Shown here: positions 45,015 through 56,351 of the stretch, in pieces
Numbering within the stretch: the stretch's first letter is position 1
Layout of the letters: every line of letters starts with the position of its first letter
Source of the DNA: Phascolarctos cinereus
Taxonomy: Eukaryota; Chordata; Mammalia; Diprotodontia; Phascolarctidae
Length of the DNA stretch: 64,000 nt
Assembly: GCF_002099425.1 (NCBI RefSeq)
Contig: NW_018343955.1
Span: 10,187,001 to 10,251,000 of the forward strand
Direction of reading: 5' to 3'
Notes under the pieces: generated by a model
What the model saw: only the letters and a program-made list of their open reading frames with translations
The model's database searches: none
What the model was told of the DNA's origin: nothing
Program-made: the position numbers and the translations under genes

Positions 45015-46418
45015 ATGAAGGAGGCTGTCTTTTGGGGGTCCCTGCTGGAACTGGGAAACGCAAGTGGCAACGCTTCGCTAATGATGAGAGACCTGCTTCG
45101 AGGCCTGGAGCTGGAGAGACCAGACGGCATGGCAGGGCAGTTCCCGAGTTCAGGCATCCGCGGGAGTACTGGCACTGACGGCCCAGCTGGAGCGGTGGTG
45201 AGGATTCTCCTCAGTGTGGTATATTCAGTGGTGTGTGCCTTGGGGCTGGTGGGCAACCTTCTGGTCCTGTACCTGATGAAAAGCAAGCAGGGCTGGCGTA
45301 AGTCCTCCATAAACCTCTTTGTCACCAGCCTGGCCTTGACTGACTTCCAGTTCGTGCTTACCCTGCCCTTCTGGGCTGTGGAGAACGCACTAGACTTCAC
45401 CTGGCCCTTCGGCAAGGCCATGTGCAAGATCATTGCTACTGTGACAGCCATGAATATGTACGCTAGTGTCTTCTTCCTCACGGCCATGAGTGTGGCGCGC
45501 TACCACTCCGTGGCCTCTGCTCTTAAGAGCCTCAGGCCCAGAGGACGGGGTAGGGGCGGTGGCTGGAGGCGAGTCCTGCGGGCGGGCAGAGGCTGTGGCT
45601 GGTGCTTTTCAGCCAAGGCGCTCTGCGTGTTGATCTGGGTCTTGGCGATGCTGGCCTCTTTGCCCCATGCCATCTTCTCCACCACTGCCACGGTGATGGA
45701 TGAGGAGCTCTGCTTGGTACGCTTCCCGGACAAGCCGCAGATAGGGGACTCTCAGTTCTGGCTAGGGCTGTACCACACACAGAAGGTTCTGCTGGGCTTC
45801 GTGCTGCCCCTAGGGGTGATCAGCCTCTGCTACCTGCTACTGGTGCGCTACATCTCCGAACGTCCCGTCCGGGGAGGTGGAGGCGCGGGCGTTGAGCCTG
45901 GTGTTGCGAGTGCTTCTGGAAAAGTATGCAACAGCGCAGCTGGAGCCAGCGCCAAGAGGCGTTCTAAAGTTACCAAGTCGGTAACTATCGTCGTACTGTC
46001 GTTCTTCTTGTGTTGGCTGCCTAACCAGGCTCTGACTACCTGGGGTATCCTAATCAAGCTGAATGTGGTGCATTTCAGCCATGCGTACTTTCTGAGCCAG
46101 GTATACGTGTTCCCAGTGAGCGTGTGCCTGGCCCACTCTAACAGCTGCCTCAACCCCATTCTCTACTGTCTCATGCGCCGAGAGTTTCGCAAGGCTCTTA
46201 AGAGCCTGCTGTGGCGCATCGCCTCGCCCTCGCTCACTAGCATGCGCCCCTTCACCGCCACTACTAAACCTGAGCCAGAGGAACAGGCCCTGCAGACTCT
46301 GGCTCCCTTGCATGCTTCGGTGGAGCCCGATCTCCTCTACTGCCCACCTGGAGTCGTTGTCTACAACGGAGGGCGCTATGACCTGCTACCCACTAGTTCA
46401 GCGGAGCAACGCTGCTGA
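45015..46418 (+). CDS. RXFP3: Relaxin-3 receptor 1 (relaxin family peptide receptor 3), class A GPCR, single coding exon
   Basis: Plasma-membrane receptor for the neuropeptide relaxin-3; the family couples to Gi/o and acts in brain circuits for arousal, feeding and stress. The frame encodes 467 residues (human about 469). Seen in the sequence: two N-glycosylation sequons in the N-tail (N15, N19); TM1 with GN at 80-81; TM2 with the LALTD aspartate D110; W120, E123 and D127 at the TM2/ECL1 ligand site known in human RXFP3; ECL disulphide pair C137-C233 with acidic E230/E231 just before it; ARY at 161-163 in place of DRY; CWLP 333-336 in TM6; NPILY 380-384 in TM7; and a conserved C-tail (RPFTATTKPE 411-420; YDLLP 455-459). 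Start: the first in-frame ATG is at 45015, with A at -3. The open frame extends upstream only to a TTG at 44976, just after an in-frame stop. The tail ends SSAEQRC where human ends SSSAY. No intron interrupts the frame. Its convergent neighbour is SLC45A2. Confidence 0.97.
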   Translation: MKEAVFWGSLLELGNASGNASLMMRDLLRGLELERPDGMAGQFPSSGIRGSTGTDGPAGAVVRILLSVVYSVVCALGLVGNLLVLYLMKSKQGWRKSSINLFVTSLALTDFQFVLTLPFWAVENALDFTWPFGKAMCKIIATVTAMNMYASVFFLTAMSVARYHSVASALKSLRPRGRGRGGGWRRVLRAGRGCGWCFSAKALCVLIWVLAMLASLPHAIFSTTATVMDEELCLVRFPDKPQIGDSQFWLGLYHTQKVLLGFVLPLGVISLCYLLLVRYISERPVRGGGGAGVEPGVASASGKVCNSAAGASAKRRSKVTKSVTIVVLSFFLCWLPNQALTTWGILIKLNVVHFSHAYFLSQVYVFPVSVCLAHSNSCLNPILYCLMRREFRKALKSLLWRIASPSLTSMRPFTATTKPEPEEQALQTLAPLHASVEPDLLYCPPGVVVYNGGRYDLLPTSSAEQRC

Positions 46419-46950
46419 AGTAGGAAGACGCATCAAGACGGAAAGCGGAGGGCGGAGGGTCCGAGGTGTGGAGCGAAGTAGATGATTCCCCTCCCACCAG
46501 GGTGGGGAAGGGGGAGAGAGACCTACACAGGCAGAGACAGACACAGACACAGAGACAACAGATGTAGCACCGAAGAGGACCGGTAAGAGTAGGCATTGGG
46601 TGTAGGATGGAGGGTGAACCAAACTGGTAAGGTGGCTCTGAGGACCCTCCAGAGAATAAGGGGAGAGACATTGAGGAGGCAGGCTGCACAAATGAAAAAA
46701 GCAAACAAACAAAAAACCGCTAACGAGACCTAAAGTTAGGCCAAGTGGTAAATCGTGGTGCTGTTTGCCTTGTTCCTCACTTTGCTTGGGCGAGAGATCG
46801 CTCCAGATCTTAAACAAGTCCATTCTTGTTGAGACTAGGTTGTGGGCAGAGGGGAGGAGTGTCTAGACTCTGGAGAAGAGGGATGAGAAAGCTTTCTGGA
46901 GAAGGGGAACTGGCCAGAGTGGGGAGCGAAAGGTGCAAGAAATTCAATCT

Positions 46951-47654
46951 ATTAAACCCATATAAGCTTTGAGCCCCTCAGAAGTGCTTCCACTTTTCCT
47001 TCTTAACTCCAAGGCTATACCTGCTCCCTGGGGCTAGGTGGGTAAAGGGCAGTCCTGCTGGCCTGGAGGCCTGCAGTCCTTCCTTCCCAGAAATAGCAGG
47101 TGTTCTAAGAGGAGAATAAGAACTCAGCGATTTCTCCTTGGTAGAGGAGATTCCCTTTCCTTTGGACCGGACAGACTTCACTATCTTTTCGGGAGGAACT
47201 GTCGCTTTTTGTAAAGCTGGGAATTCACAGCAGTCAAGAACAGCCCTGCATTATTTAGGACTCTAAAAGTCCTGGCCCGGGTTGACTCGTGAAGACATCC
47301 TCAGAAATTTCTCGCCATGTTCTTGCTAGGCAGGCACTCCTGGTAGACTCTGGGGACCCAGCCCCTAACCATGGGCTTCTACAATCTAAGAGGAAGTAAG
47401 ACCGGCTGCTATCGCAGGACTTTTGGGAGCAGGGAGAGCGCTGAAGGGCCAGAACCTCCTCCTTTCTGCACTTGGACTTAACAGGGAGCCCTTAATCTCA
47501 CCGACTCTTATTAAGACCTCCAGAGATACCTACCTGCCCTTTGCTTGTCAGAGGTGAAGGCCCTCTTTAAACGCAAAAAACTTAGAGTAAATGACATTGA
47601 TTTTGTTTGGATTTTGGTGGAAGAGGGAATTGTTTGTATGTGTTTTTAAATAAA
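46951..47654 (+). terminator. Candidate RXFP3 polyadenylation signals
   Basis: Downstream of the RXFP3 stop the first plausible hexamers are ATTAAA at 46951-46956 and AATAAA at 47649-47654, giving predicted 3' UTRs of about 0.55 or 1.25 kb. Nothing in the sequence decides which is used. Confidence 0.35.
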
Positions 47655-47659
47655 TCGGT

Positions 47660-47960
47660 ATCTAAATTATCTCTGGGCGGGGCCGCAGCATGTCTTAGAG
47701 AAGCTGGACATGAAGGGGAAAGACGAGTAAGCTTTTATTTTGGGATAGGACAAAAGAGAGAAAAGTTCTATCTGGAAGAACTCTGGATCCAGGGCGAGGG
47801 GAGGGGGAGGGGGGAGGGCCCCGCGAAGGGCGGCCGTGGTGGGAAGAGCAGCATCACGGGATAGGATGCTTGGAGCTCTGGCACGCGGTGAAATGCTGAA
47901 CTGCAGGTGAGCGCTCCCCACCCCCAGCCTCATCACCTCTTCGCGCTATTCGAGCCCCCG
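47660..47960. promoter_or_regulatory. Small GC-rich, CpG-containing block downstream of RXFP3
   Basis: 'gggcggggccgcagcatg', 'gggccccgcgaagggcggcc' and 'ttcgcgctattcgagccccc' cluster within 300 bp of otherwise ordinary sequence, between the 3' ends of RXFP3 and SLC45A2. No exon recognised. Confidence 0.35.
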
Positions 47961-48269
47961 AGTCTTATCATTTAAGGCCACTGAGTTGCAGGTGAGGCCA
48001 CAGCCTTAGAAGAGAGTTCCCATTCTTTAAGCTCAGTGTAGAGACCCTTCCCTAGAAATTATGCTCCCCATGTTAGCCAAGAGAATGGGTTTCCCAAGGG
48101 AAACATTTAGCTCATTTTTAAATTTCATTTCTGATTAAAAAATAATAATAATAAATAAAAATAAAAATAACTTGCCCCCAGGATGAAGTACAAATCAGCT
48201 CTTTCCCTATACATCTAGGAAGCTACCCCTTGAGGTGCAGGTCCCAGAGGACAGAGCAGGGATTTTGTT

Positions 48270-48490
48270 AATAATAAATAGACTTCTCTACTGTGTTCAG
48301 ATTTACAAAGTATTACAATCGCCCTGTGAGGTAAGAACTGCAATATTACCTTTATTTTAAAAACGTGAACTCTAAGACCTGATGATTTTCAAGTAGCTTG
48401 ACCCAGATGCCTAGCAAGTAAGTAAAGCCAGTATTCAAATGCAAACATGACTCCTAAAAACCAGCCCCTTCCCTGCCAAACTGGATTACT
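48270..48490 (-). mobile_element. MIR-type SINE, degenerate
   Basis: 'tacaatcgccctgtgaggta', 'tagcttgacccagatgccta', 'attcaaatgcaaacatgact'. Confidence 0.5.
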
Positions 48491-49215
48491 TCTCTCGGAT
48501 TGGTAAAGTACTGAAGATATACATTGTAATGATACGGTTGTCAAATATTGCTCTCCCTTGTGTTCCCTTTCTTTTCAAAACATCAAACCACTTTAAACAC
48601 ATCATATTTATTTTTACCTAGCCTTGCAGTAATGTTGTGCATATGTAAAAGTCCATTTCCAGCTACAGTTATTTAAGGAGTTAGAGACCATCCATTTGCT
48701 AGACCACTCTCAGGACATCAGCCTGCATCCCAAGTTTGATGAATAACTGCTGCTGATAATTTAACTTCAAATCTTTATCTTGCCTAAGTTCTGGTTAAAT
48801 TATACTCTCCATTTTACTGCTTCCAGAATCCTCCCATTGATTGAAATGAATTGAGACAAGACATTGGGCAGATGTAACCTCCAGTTCTGACAGCTGTTTC
48901 AATATAATTCAGCGTAACCTGTGATTTCATCTCTGTAGGAAACTTTCCAGGAAGGAAATTCCTCTACCAATGCAAATCATCACCTACCTGCTCTGCAGTA
49001 CATTGCCTTAGAGAGTAGCCTGGTGCAATCACTGAGAAGTGAAATGACCTTCTGGGGGAGAGGGAATCCCACAGACAGTATGTGGGGTTGGGGGGAAGGG
49101 CACTTGAACTCAAGTGTTCTAAGGACAGCTCGCTATTCAATTTTTCAGAAACTGGTATATGGCTACCCTGAAATGAAAGAGGTGACTGAATTCAATGCCT
49201 AGCTCTGGCTGTACC
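48491..49215. other. Intergenic sequence, nothing assigned
   Basis: No gene or clear repeat seen. Confidence 0.5.
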
Positions 49216-49219
49216 TGCC

Positions 49220-49500
49220 CTATTGTGTGCAAAGAACAGTGACCAGAATGGTAAAAGAACTGGAAACTATGCCACACAAGGGTCAGTTAAGGAAATGGAT
49301 ATGTTCAGCCCAGATCAGAGAAGTCTTAGTGGGGTTATGAGAAGTGTCTTCAAAATATCTGCATGGAGGTTATATGTGGAAGAGATATTTAACTTGTTAT
49401 GTTTATCCCCAGTGAGCAGAACTTGAAACATGATAGACATCTCAGAGAGGCAGATGTCAATTCAGTAAAAGGAATGGACCCCCCAGTATAATTTCTCCTT
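49220..49500 (+). mobile_element. L3/CR1-type LINE 3' end
   Basis: 'ggatatgttcagcccagatc', 'gtgtcttcaaaatatctgca', 'atccccagtgagcagaactt' follow the CR1/L3 3' order. Confidence 0.6.
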
Positions 49501-50004
49501 AGCAAGAGGTTAAAACAAGATACTGAGCTATTCATTTTAAGTTTCTTTTGATAATTCTTAGAATGAATACTGCAGATAAGTAAATTACCCACCTTTAAGA
49601 ATCTGTTCGTTGCTCCTCTGAGCCATAGGATTAGAAAGCGAAGCCAAATGACTTGCAGTGTAAGGGGTGAAAGGAAGGGAAAGTGGTGGAGTTTGCTTTC
49701 ATCACAGACCTGATATCATGAGAAGTGTGGGATGCTGATTTGTTCTCCCCTCTAGCCCTCTATCTAAGGCAGAAAATATTGGGCGAAAGCTACCATCAAG
49801 TAATAACATCCTTCTGCTTACCTTGTGACCACTGGAAAAGTAGAAAAAGACCCCCCTTATTCTCTAAGAATCTTTTACATCTGACTTCTATCATTCTTGT
49901 CCTCCCTGCTCCTTACTCTTCCTTTTATAGAATGTTAGGGCTAGAGAGAACTTTAGGTATTGGTTGGTACAGTCATTCAGACTTAATAAGATTTTAAACA
50001 AAAG

Positions 50005-50140
50005 CATTTACTACATTACAATGAACTTTTACTAGTTACCTACTATGTGACAGGTACTGTGCTAAGTGCTATGGAAACAAATAAGAAAAAGACAGTCCCT
50101 GCCCTGGAGGAGATTTCAATCTAATGGGGGAAGAAAACAC
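50005..50140. repeat. Dispersed repeat B, copy 1
   Basis: 'acctactatgtgacaggtac', 'tgtgctaagtgctatggaaa', 'cagtccctgccctggaggag'. Same text family as 52105-52245; a common mammalian repeat I cannot name with certainty. Confidence 0.5.
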
Positions 50141-52104
50141 ACAGAAAGAAGCTGAAAGGAGTATAGAGAAGGGAGGGTGCCCAGTACTCAAGCACGATGG
50201 TGGTGCCATTAAAACCAAGCAGTGCAGCTGGAGGGAAATGAGATGGCTGGGGAGTTTTACCGAGAGAGCATAACAAGAATAGTGATTACAAAAACATTTT
50301 TCTGTGGGGATGCTGGGCACAAACTGAAAATATAAAATGCTAAGTCACACGTACAAAAAACACATATGGCAAAGGAGTTACTCACTCCTGTATCCTGGAA
50401 GTCCTTTTCTCCCTTCATAGCATTCTTATGAAGTTTCCCTTAGGTGTAGGTCTCTAGTGGGCCCCTCTGGTTGGTGCCTTTGTAAAGTTCACAGCCTGCA
50501 CTTCTCTCCAACGTGAAGGGGTCCCATTACCTGAAGCTGCCTTTCCTCAGGTGACTATCCTTCCTGCGTGACTGTATTGTCTCCTACTGAGCTGATCTTT
50601 CTGGTCCCATTGGATGCACTGTCCTTCCCAATGCATGATTTATACAATAAAACTTTGATTCTAATAGGTCTGACCCTACCTTCAACACAGGGAGAGGCTA
50701 TTTTTCTTCCACACAAGAAATCCAGGAAAGAAAATCTCCTGAAGATATTACCCAGTATGTGACCCAACTCCCCACTTGCAAGCACATGGTATTACAGAAG
50801 AAGTTTTCTTGAAAGGCAAAGGAAGACACATTAGAAAGCCTCAAAGCAGCAACTATCTCCCCAAAGGTCAAAGTAAAATTCTTAGCCACTTAAAATTCTC
50901 TTATGTGAGCACTTCTAATACACTGCTGTTCCCAGCTACTCCTAGCCCATAGCTTAATGTTCTTTATTGCCCTCTTCTGATGGTTACAGGAGTCATTCTC
51001 TCTCACTCAGCCTCGGCTCCTGTAAGTTCCCTATTGTTTCCAAGAGATGGCCCAGCTTTGGTTCATTTGCTTTCTATGGCTTTTGTCTTGGTGAGACCAA
51101 AAATACCCTCTGTCATGGCAAAACTCTCTTCTTGGTTGTTCTTGGTTGAAATCTTCACCATCAAAGGAAAAACCTCAACAATGCTTACTTTGTCTATGTT
51201 TTATATTTACTGATGTGATAGGCAAGGAAAGTGGTGTCCCCAGTGAGTGGAATGGTTGAGACCTCAGGGTGTAATGAGAGAGGGCTGAGCCCCAGACATG
51301 ATCTGACAGCTTTTATATATTCTCAAGACTAATGGGAAGGGGGAGTGGTTCTGATTTAGCATCGACCTATGAAGTGTTGCAGGTCAGGATGGAATTGCTT
51401 CTACAAGCAAAAGATACAAGCTCTAAAACACTATTGGAGTATAAACAGTGGTGAATGCTAGCCTCAGTGCTAAAAAGAATATTTAACAGTATCTGCAGCC
51501 ACCCCTGATTTCTTCTTTGCTTTCTATGGGTGGAGAGATTGTAAGCTATTATATGATCTGTTGATTACTTAGCCAATTTAGCAGGGCATAGCATACTCTT
51601 TGGTCCCACTTTAGCTACCTGTGAATACTGTCCCCACTCCTCACTGCTCTAGTGCTCTTGGCCAGGCTTTGATCAAGTTGCCTCCCAGTTCAAAGGAAGT
51701 CTAGAAGGTCTAGTCTAAAATATATTTGAAATGACTAAAAATATAAATATCTCCTTAACTCACTGGGTCCCACTTCCCATAGACTACCCCCTCAGTCACT
51801 AGCCCCCCTCAAAAAAACTCATAGGATTCTATAATTCCCCATTAATTGCTATCTGATTTGTTAACACATTGAATTAACTTAAAAAGCTAAAATAAACAAT
51901 AAATCAAAACTTTAAATATCAGGCTGCAATATTTACCCAAGGTGCAAGAAGCAGTATCTCCTTAGCAAAGATGTCCCAAGGAATTGGGCCAGCTTTCTCA
52001 GTGGACAATTTTATTTCATTTCTTTAAGTGTCCAGGGAGTTGAGTACCCATTAGAAGGAACACCACCTCATTTCTGGACATATGGGCCACACTTGGACAG
52101 TTTC
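50141..52104. other. Intergenic sequence between RXFP3 and SLC45A2
   Basis: No exon, RNA gene or strong repeat found; frames of up to about 83 codons show no family features. Confidence 0.5.
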
Positions 52105-52245
52105 CTCTTCATTCATTCATTTATTCATGTGACAAGCATGTATTAAGTGCCAGACATTGTGTTAAATGCTGAGGACTCAAAGACAAAAAGGAAATTGTCC
52201 CTTTCTTCAAGGAACTGAGATTCTATTTGGGGGAAACATGTACAC
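52105..52245. repeat. Dispersed repeat B, copy 2
   Basis: 'ttcattcattcatttattca', 'agtgccagacattgtgttaa', 'ttgtccctttcttcaaggaa'. Confidence 0.5.
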
Positions 52246-52424
52246 AAATAAGTAAATATAATGTGGGAGTGGCACCTAAATATGGGAGGATTTCAGAGAA
52301 GAACCCAGCAGAAAGGAGGAGGAAGCATGAACAGGGAATGAGCAGCACGCTGGACAGAAAGAGACAGGCCACAAAAACCAAGAGTTTTCTAGGTTACTAT
52401 AGGCAGCCTCTCAACAGGCTGGTG

Positions 52425-52426
52425 TA

Positions 52427-52484
<58 letters not shown>
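52425..52484. repeat. (TA)n microsatellite
   Basis: About 50 uninterrupted bases of TA after a 'gtatatatg' lead. Confidence 0.98.
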
Positions 52485-52486
<2 letters not shown>

Positions 52487-52674
52487 CATATAGAGCCATA
52501 GGGCAACTAGAGCAATTAACACAACTAACTCTTCATCTCCCACCCCTCTCCTTGACTTTCAAAGTCTAAAGTATTGGTCTCTGGACTGAATTGTCTCTGC
52601 TGTCACAGAGGAGTTGGTGTTGCCAGAAGACAGACTTCTGTCCTGCACATTTTTCTTGTGTTCAAGATTATTAC

Positions 52675-52895
52675 AAGGCTTGGAGTCAGGAAGACCTGGG
52701 ATTGAATCTTGCCTCCTCTGACACTTTACTAACTGTATAACCATCAGCAAGTCACTTAACTTCTCACAGTCTCAGTTTCCTCATTTGCTAAATGGAGATA
52801 TTTGCTGATTTCCATCCCAAGATTTCCATAGGACTCAGATAAGATAATGTATGTAAAGTACTTCGCAATCCTTTAAAGACATTTATAAATGACAG
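52675..52895 (+). mobile_element. MIR/MAR1-type SINE
   Basis: 'cttggagtcaggaagacctg', 'agcaagtcacttaacttctc', 'gtaaagtacttcgcaatcct'. Confidence 0.7.
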
Positions 52896-52972
52896 AGAGA
52901 GAGACAGAGAGACAGAGACAGAGAGGCAGAGAAAGAGAGAGGGGCAAAGAGAAAGGGGGAGGGCAGAGAGAC

Positions 52973-53005
<33 letters not shown>

Positions 53006-53010
53006 AAAGA
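52892..53010. repeat. (GA)n / GACAGA tract
   Basis: Imperfect GAGA/GACAGA repeats grown out of the 3' end of the preceding SINE. Confidence 0.95.
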
Positions 53011-54125
53011 GAGCACATAAATGTGGCTGGGGTACTATATAAGTACATGTGAAGGAAGACATATTTAAGATCCTCTTGCTTTCCTGAGCTATCCACCTCT
53101 ATCAGATCATATAACAACCAATTAAGACCATGGCAGGCTGGATCTATACTGATTGATATCTCAGCCAGTCAGTGACATTGGTAGAAAGAGGAGGCACAGC
53201 ATCTTTCCTTTATAGGTGCCATAACTATTATGGCATTGTGAAATCCCATTAGATGCCTAGCATATGCTATGAAGAAGAGCACAAAAACAGAAATAGGTAG
53301 TGGCCTAGAAGAGTTAGAGGCTTTATTGTGAGCGACGGTGTGAGAATTGTAGCATTCTCACATTCACTAATTCATCCAAAGCATTAAAGTTACACAGCTT
53401 CTGCCCCAGAATAAAGGAGGCTACATTTTGGTAAATCAGAAATGGCAACATCTTCTCTGGTGCACCACTGGACCATTTGAAATGATATGGAAGGCAAAGT
53501 AGACAATCTTTGCATGAAATATAAGAACATAAGCATTAGATATAAGCACTGAAGGTGCTTCAGTCTTTAAAACCTTATGGCCCCAATCTATCCTCAATAA
53601 TTTGTAATTTAGAATAGTCATATATTGGAGAGAGCAAGAGAGGGAAGAATGTTAGTTCCTCCTCTTCTCACTGGGAGTTAGACCATGGTCCCCATTTCTA
53701 CCCGCAAACTCGCTATGGCTATATAATTTAAGTTCAGTGCCTAGAGCCTAAAGAAGAAGGGGGTTATTCTGGCCTTGTGCTTTGCCCATCTATGATTCTG
53801 GATTTTGAGCAGAGACAGAAAAAAAGAGAAATATTACAAAGAGAAAAAGAAAAGATTTTGAGGGATAGTTAAGAAGGAGACTCAAAGATTCCTCAGGAAT
53901 GAGGAATTGGATTGCAAGTCTCCAAAAACCTTTTGCCCTTTCCACCTCTCTGTATCCCTTTATCTTTTTCCCTTCCAATTCCTCCATCAACTACCTACTC
54001 CTCCCCAAACCTAGAAAATAGTCAGATCCTTCTTTGTCACAAGATACCAACACTTACTATAGCAACACTTGAACGTAATATCTAGTTAAAACAGGAAACT
54101 ACCCTTTTCCCAAAGTCCCCTATAA
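53011..54125. other. Intergenic sequence, nothing assigned
   Basis: No exon or clear repeat seen. Confidence 0.5.
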
Positions 54126-54127
54126 GC

Positions 54128-54385
54128 TGCCAGCTAGGTAGAGCAGTGGATAGAGTGCTGGGCCTAGAGTCAGGGAAACTTCAAATTTGTCCTCAGACAC
54201 TTACTGGCTGTGTGACCTTGGGCAAGTCACTTAACCTCTGTTTGCCTCTTGTTTCCTCAAATGTAAAATGGGAATGATAATAGCACCCACTTCTCAGGGT
54301 CATTGGGTAAAAATCAAACAAGATAATATTTATAAAGTGCTTAGCACATAGTAGGCACTATATAAATGTTTATTCCCTTCCCCTT
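54128..54385 (+). mobile_element. MAR1-type CORE-SINE, near full length
   Basis: Head 'agctaggtagagcagtggat', core 'gaccttgggcaagtcactta', 3' end 'agtgcttagcacatagtagg' and 'tataaatgtttattccc'. Confidence 0.85.
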
Positions 54386-55701
54386 CCACCTATAAGCTGC
54401 AACCAGGTGAGGTCCTTCCAACCTCCCCAGTGGACCTCCCCATCAGCATAGATTCTTTACCTATAATGGCTGGTGTCCCAGGGTCTCTGTCTTCCCACCA
54501 CTTGATGGTATTTTAGGATTTCTCCCCTAAGAGGACATTGTGTTTCAGGGTTACTATCTCTCCCCAACTTAATTTGTCTTAAGAAGTTGGTTCAAGGGTA
54601 CATTTTGTGCTATTTGTCCTGGGTGACTTGTGTGAAGCTTGCCCCAGGTGCCAAAATTTCTAGTGATGGCTCTGCCAAATAACCTGTGAATGGTTATATA
54701 GTAGCCAAGATTTTTCCCCAGAATTTAAAAATGAACAAACAAAAAACCAGACATCTCAGCATCAATGGCATCTAAGTGACCTTAATTTCCTGGACATTTA
54801 CCCAAACCCACACCCAGAAAAAGGCCTAGTTAGATTTTCTAACATAATGGCAATACTAACTCTTTACATTTATAGTGTGGTGAATGGTTATAAAATAACA
54901 TATACATTCAGTAACATTTAATATCCCAACCAAAGGAGACTAGGGAGTCAAGGGAGAAAGAGAATGAGACAATGGTGAGATGTTCCTAGACAATTGAGGG
55001 GGGGAAATAAAGGCAATTAGTTCCATAGTGCCTGGGCTCTTATCTTCTACAAGAATTATGTCTGACAGGAAGACAGAGCTACAGAAAAAGCTGTGTGGGC
55101 ATATGCATACACACCACATTTCACAGAGAACATACGGAAATTTAATTTTTTAAAGTGAATATGTGTTCAGTATTCAACCATGAAGTACATTATTTGTATT
55201 CATTTAACTAAAAAAAAACCTAAAACATGAATAAATTTAATTTTTAAAAATTACCAACTAACCTCTACTTTAAAATACAAACCTAAAAACAGGAGATGAA
55301 AAATGTTCGTTTTGTGGAGACATTTAGGCACATCCATATAGTCCAGTATGTGACTCCTTCCCCGACATGCCCATGCTTTCATAGCTACAAAGGTCAGAAA
55401 CCCCGCAGTTACTTTTTCCACCAAAAGATAGCCCTTTCATGCTATCTCTTGAGCAAGTGGTGTCTCAGTTAATACTGATTATTTTCCAGAGACCTGTTGA
55501 GAACTGATGCATGAACAGGCCATTTATGCCTCTTTCTTATCTTCCCTTCTAGATTGTAATCTCATTAAGGGAAAGGACTGTGTCTTCTTTCTTTTTTTGT
55601 TCCCCTGAAAGAAAACACAAGTCTTCTTTAGGCAGAGCAGCAAAACACAAAGAACCAGAAAAATGAGATTGCCTGTTAAACTGATCCAATTCCATTGTCT
55701 C
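54386..55701. other. Intergenic sequence at the SLC45A2 3' side
   Basis: Only an L2-like 3' trace ('gattgtaatctcattaaggg', about 55550-55605) is recognised. Part may be SLC45A2 3' UTR if the hexamer beside the stop codon is not used. Confidence 0.5.
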
Positions 55702-55707
55702 TTTATT
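55702..55707 (-). terminator. SLC45A2: SLC45A2 polyadenylation hexamer directly after the stop codon
   Basis: On the minus strand AATAAA begins only three bases after the TAG stop (TAG-AAT-AATAAAG). If used, cleavage would fall near 55672-55692 and the 3' UTR would be about 20-40 nt. No other good minus-strand AATAAA was noticed in the next few hundred bases. Confidence 0.5.
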
Positions 55708-55710
55708 ATT

Positions 55711-55932
55711 CTATCCCACATATCTAACAAAGAGAGCCGTGAAGCAGCTGCCGAATAAGGCCACAGCTGAAGCCACCATCATCACCACAACCACACTCCC
55801 AGCAGAGATGACCAGGAACCCCAGGCCTGCTCCAACCAGGATCTGAGCCAGCTGCACCATGCAGGTCAGGGCCGCACAGTCGATTCCCTTCCCTCTGCCA
55901 TCACTGGAGGCCATCCCTGTGTCCTGTTGCCT
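55711..55932 (-). CDS. SLC45A2: SLC45A2 last coding exon (exon 7 by the human count), C-terminus with final TM helices
   Basis: SLC45A2 (MATP/AIM1) is a 12-TM major-facilitator protein of the melanosome membrane, related to proton-coupled sugar transporters; it sets melanosomal pH and tyrosinase activity, and loss causes OCA4 albinism in humans. Reading leftward, the exon opens after a TTGTTACAG acceptor (last intron base 55933) and encodes 73 residues, starting RQQDTG and ending FVRYVG before a TAG at 55711-55713. It matches the human C-terminus: [18 protein letters not shown], then ILVGxGLGFLV, and a second hydrophobic stretch ending in ALFVRYV. The stretch SAVALFGSC is helix 12. The exon begins in phase 0, which fits exon 6 ending after HQEEE. 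Compared with human it lacks two residues (KE) at the junction. The start is set by the acceptor. Confidence 0.95.
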   Translation of the reverse strand, partial: RQQDTGMASSDGRGKGIDCAALTCMVQLAQILVGAGLGFLVISAGSVVVVMMVASAVALFGSCFTALFVRYVG

Positions 55933-55999
55933 CTGTAACAAGAACACAAGAACAAGACTCCATCACATCAGGAGTGTGTGGGGGGGTGGGGGGGTGTAT

Positions 56000-56009
56000 G
56001 AGAGAGAGA

Positions 56010-56044
<35 letters not shown>

Positions 56045-56351
56045 GAGAGACAGAGAGAGGGAGAGACAGAGAGAGAGGAGGGAGGAAGAGAGAGAGAAGA
56101 GAGGAGAGAAAGAAGAGAGAAGAGAAAGAACAGGGAAGAGAGAGGAGAGAGAAGAGAGAAAGAAAGAAGAGGGAGAGGAGACAGGAGAGAGAGAGAAAGA
56201 GAGAGGAGAGGGGAAGAGAGAGAGAAGAGAGAAGAGAGAGAGGAGAGAAGAGAGAGGAGAGAGACAAGAGAGAGAGAGAAGAGGGAAAGAGAAGAGAGAA
56301 AGAGAGAGGGAGAGAGGGAGGAGAGGGAGAGAGAGAGAGAGAAGGAGAGAG

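Noticed and set aside
44981-46313. Antisense frames of 77-168 codons across RXFP3
   Set aside because: They are shadows of the GC-rich receptor gene on the other strand and have no independent features.
46393-46823. Minus-strand frames of 103-141 codons downstream of RXFP3
   Set aside because: Low-complexity Ser/Leu/Pro composition in the RXFP3 3' region, with no domain or splice context.
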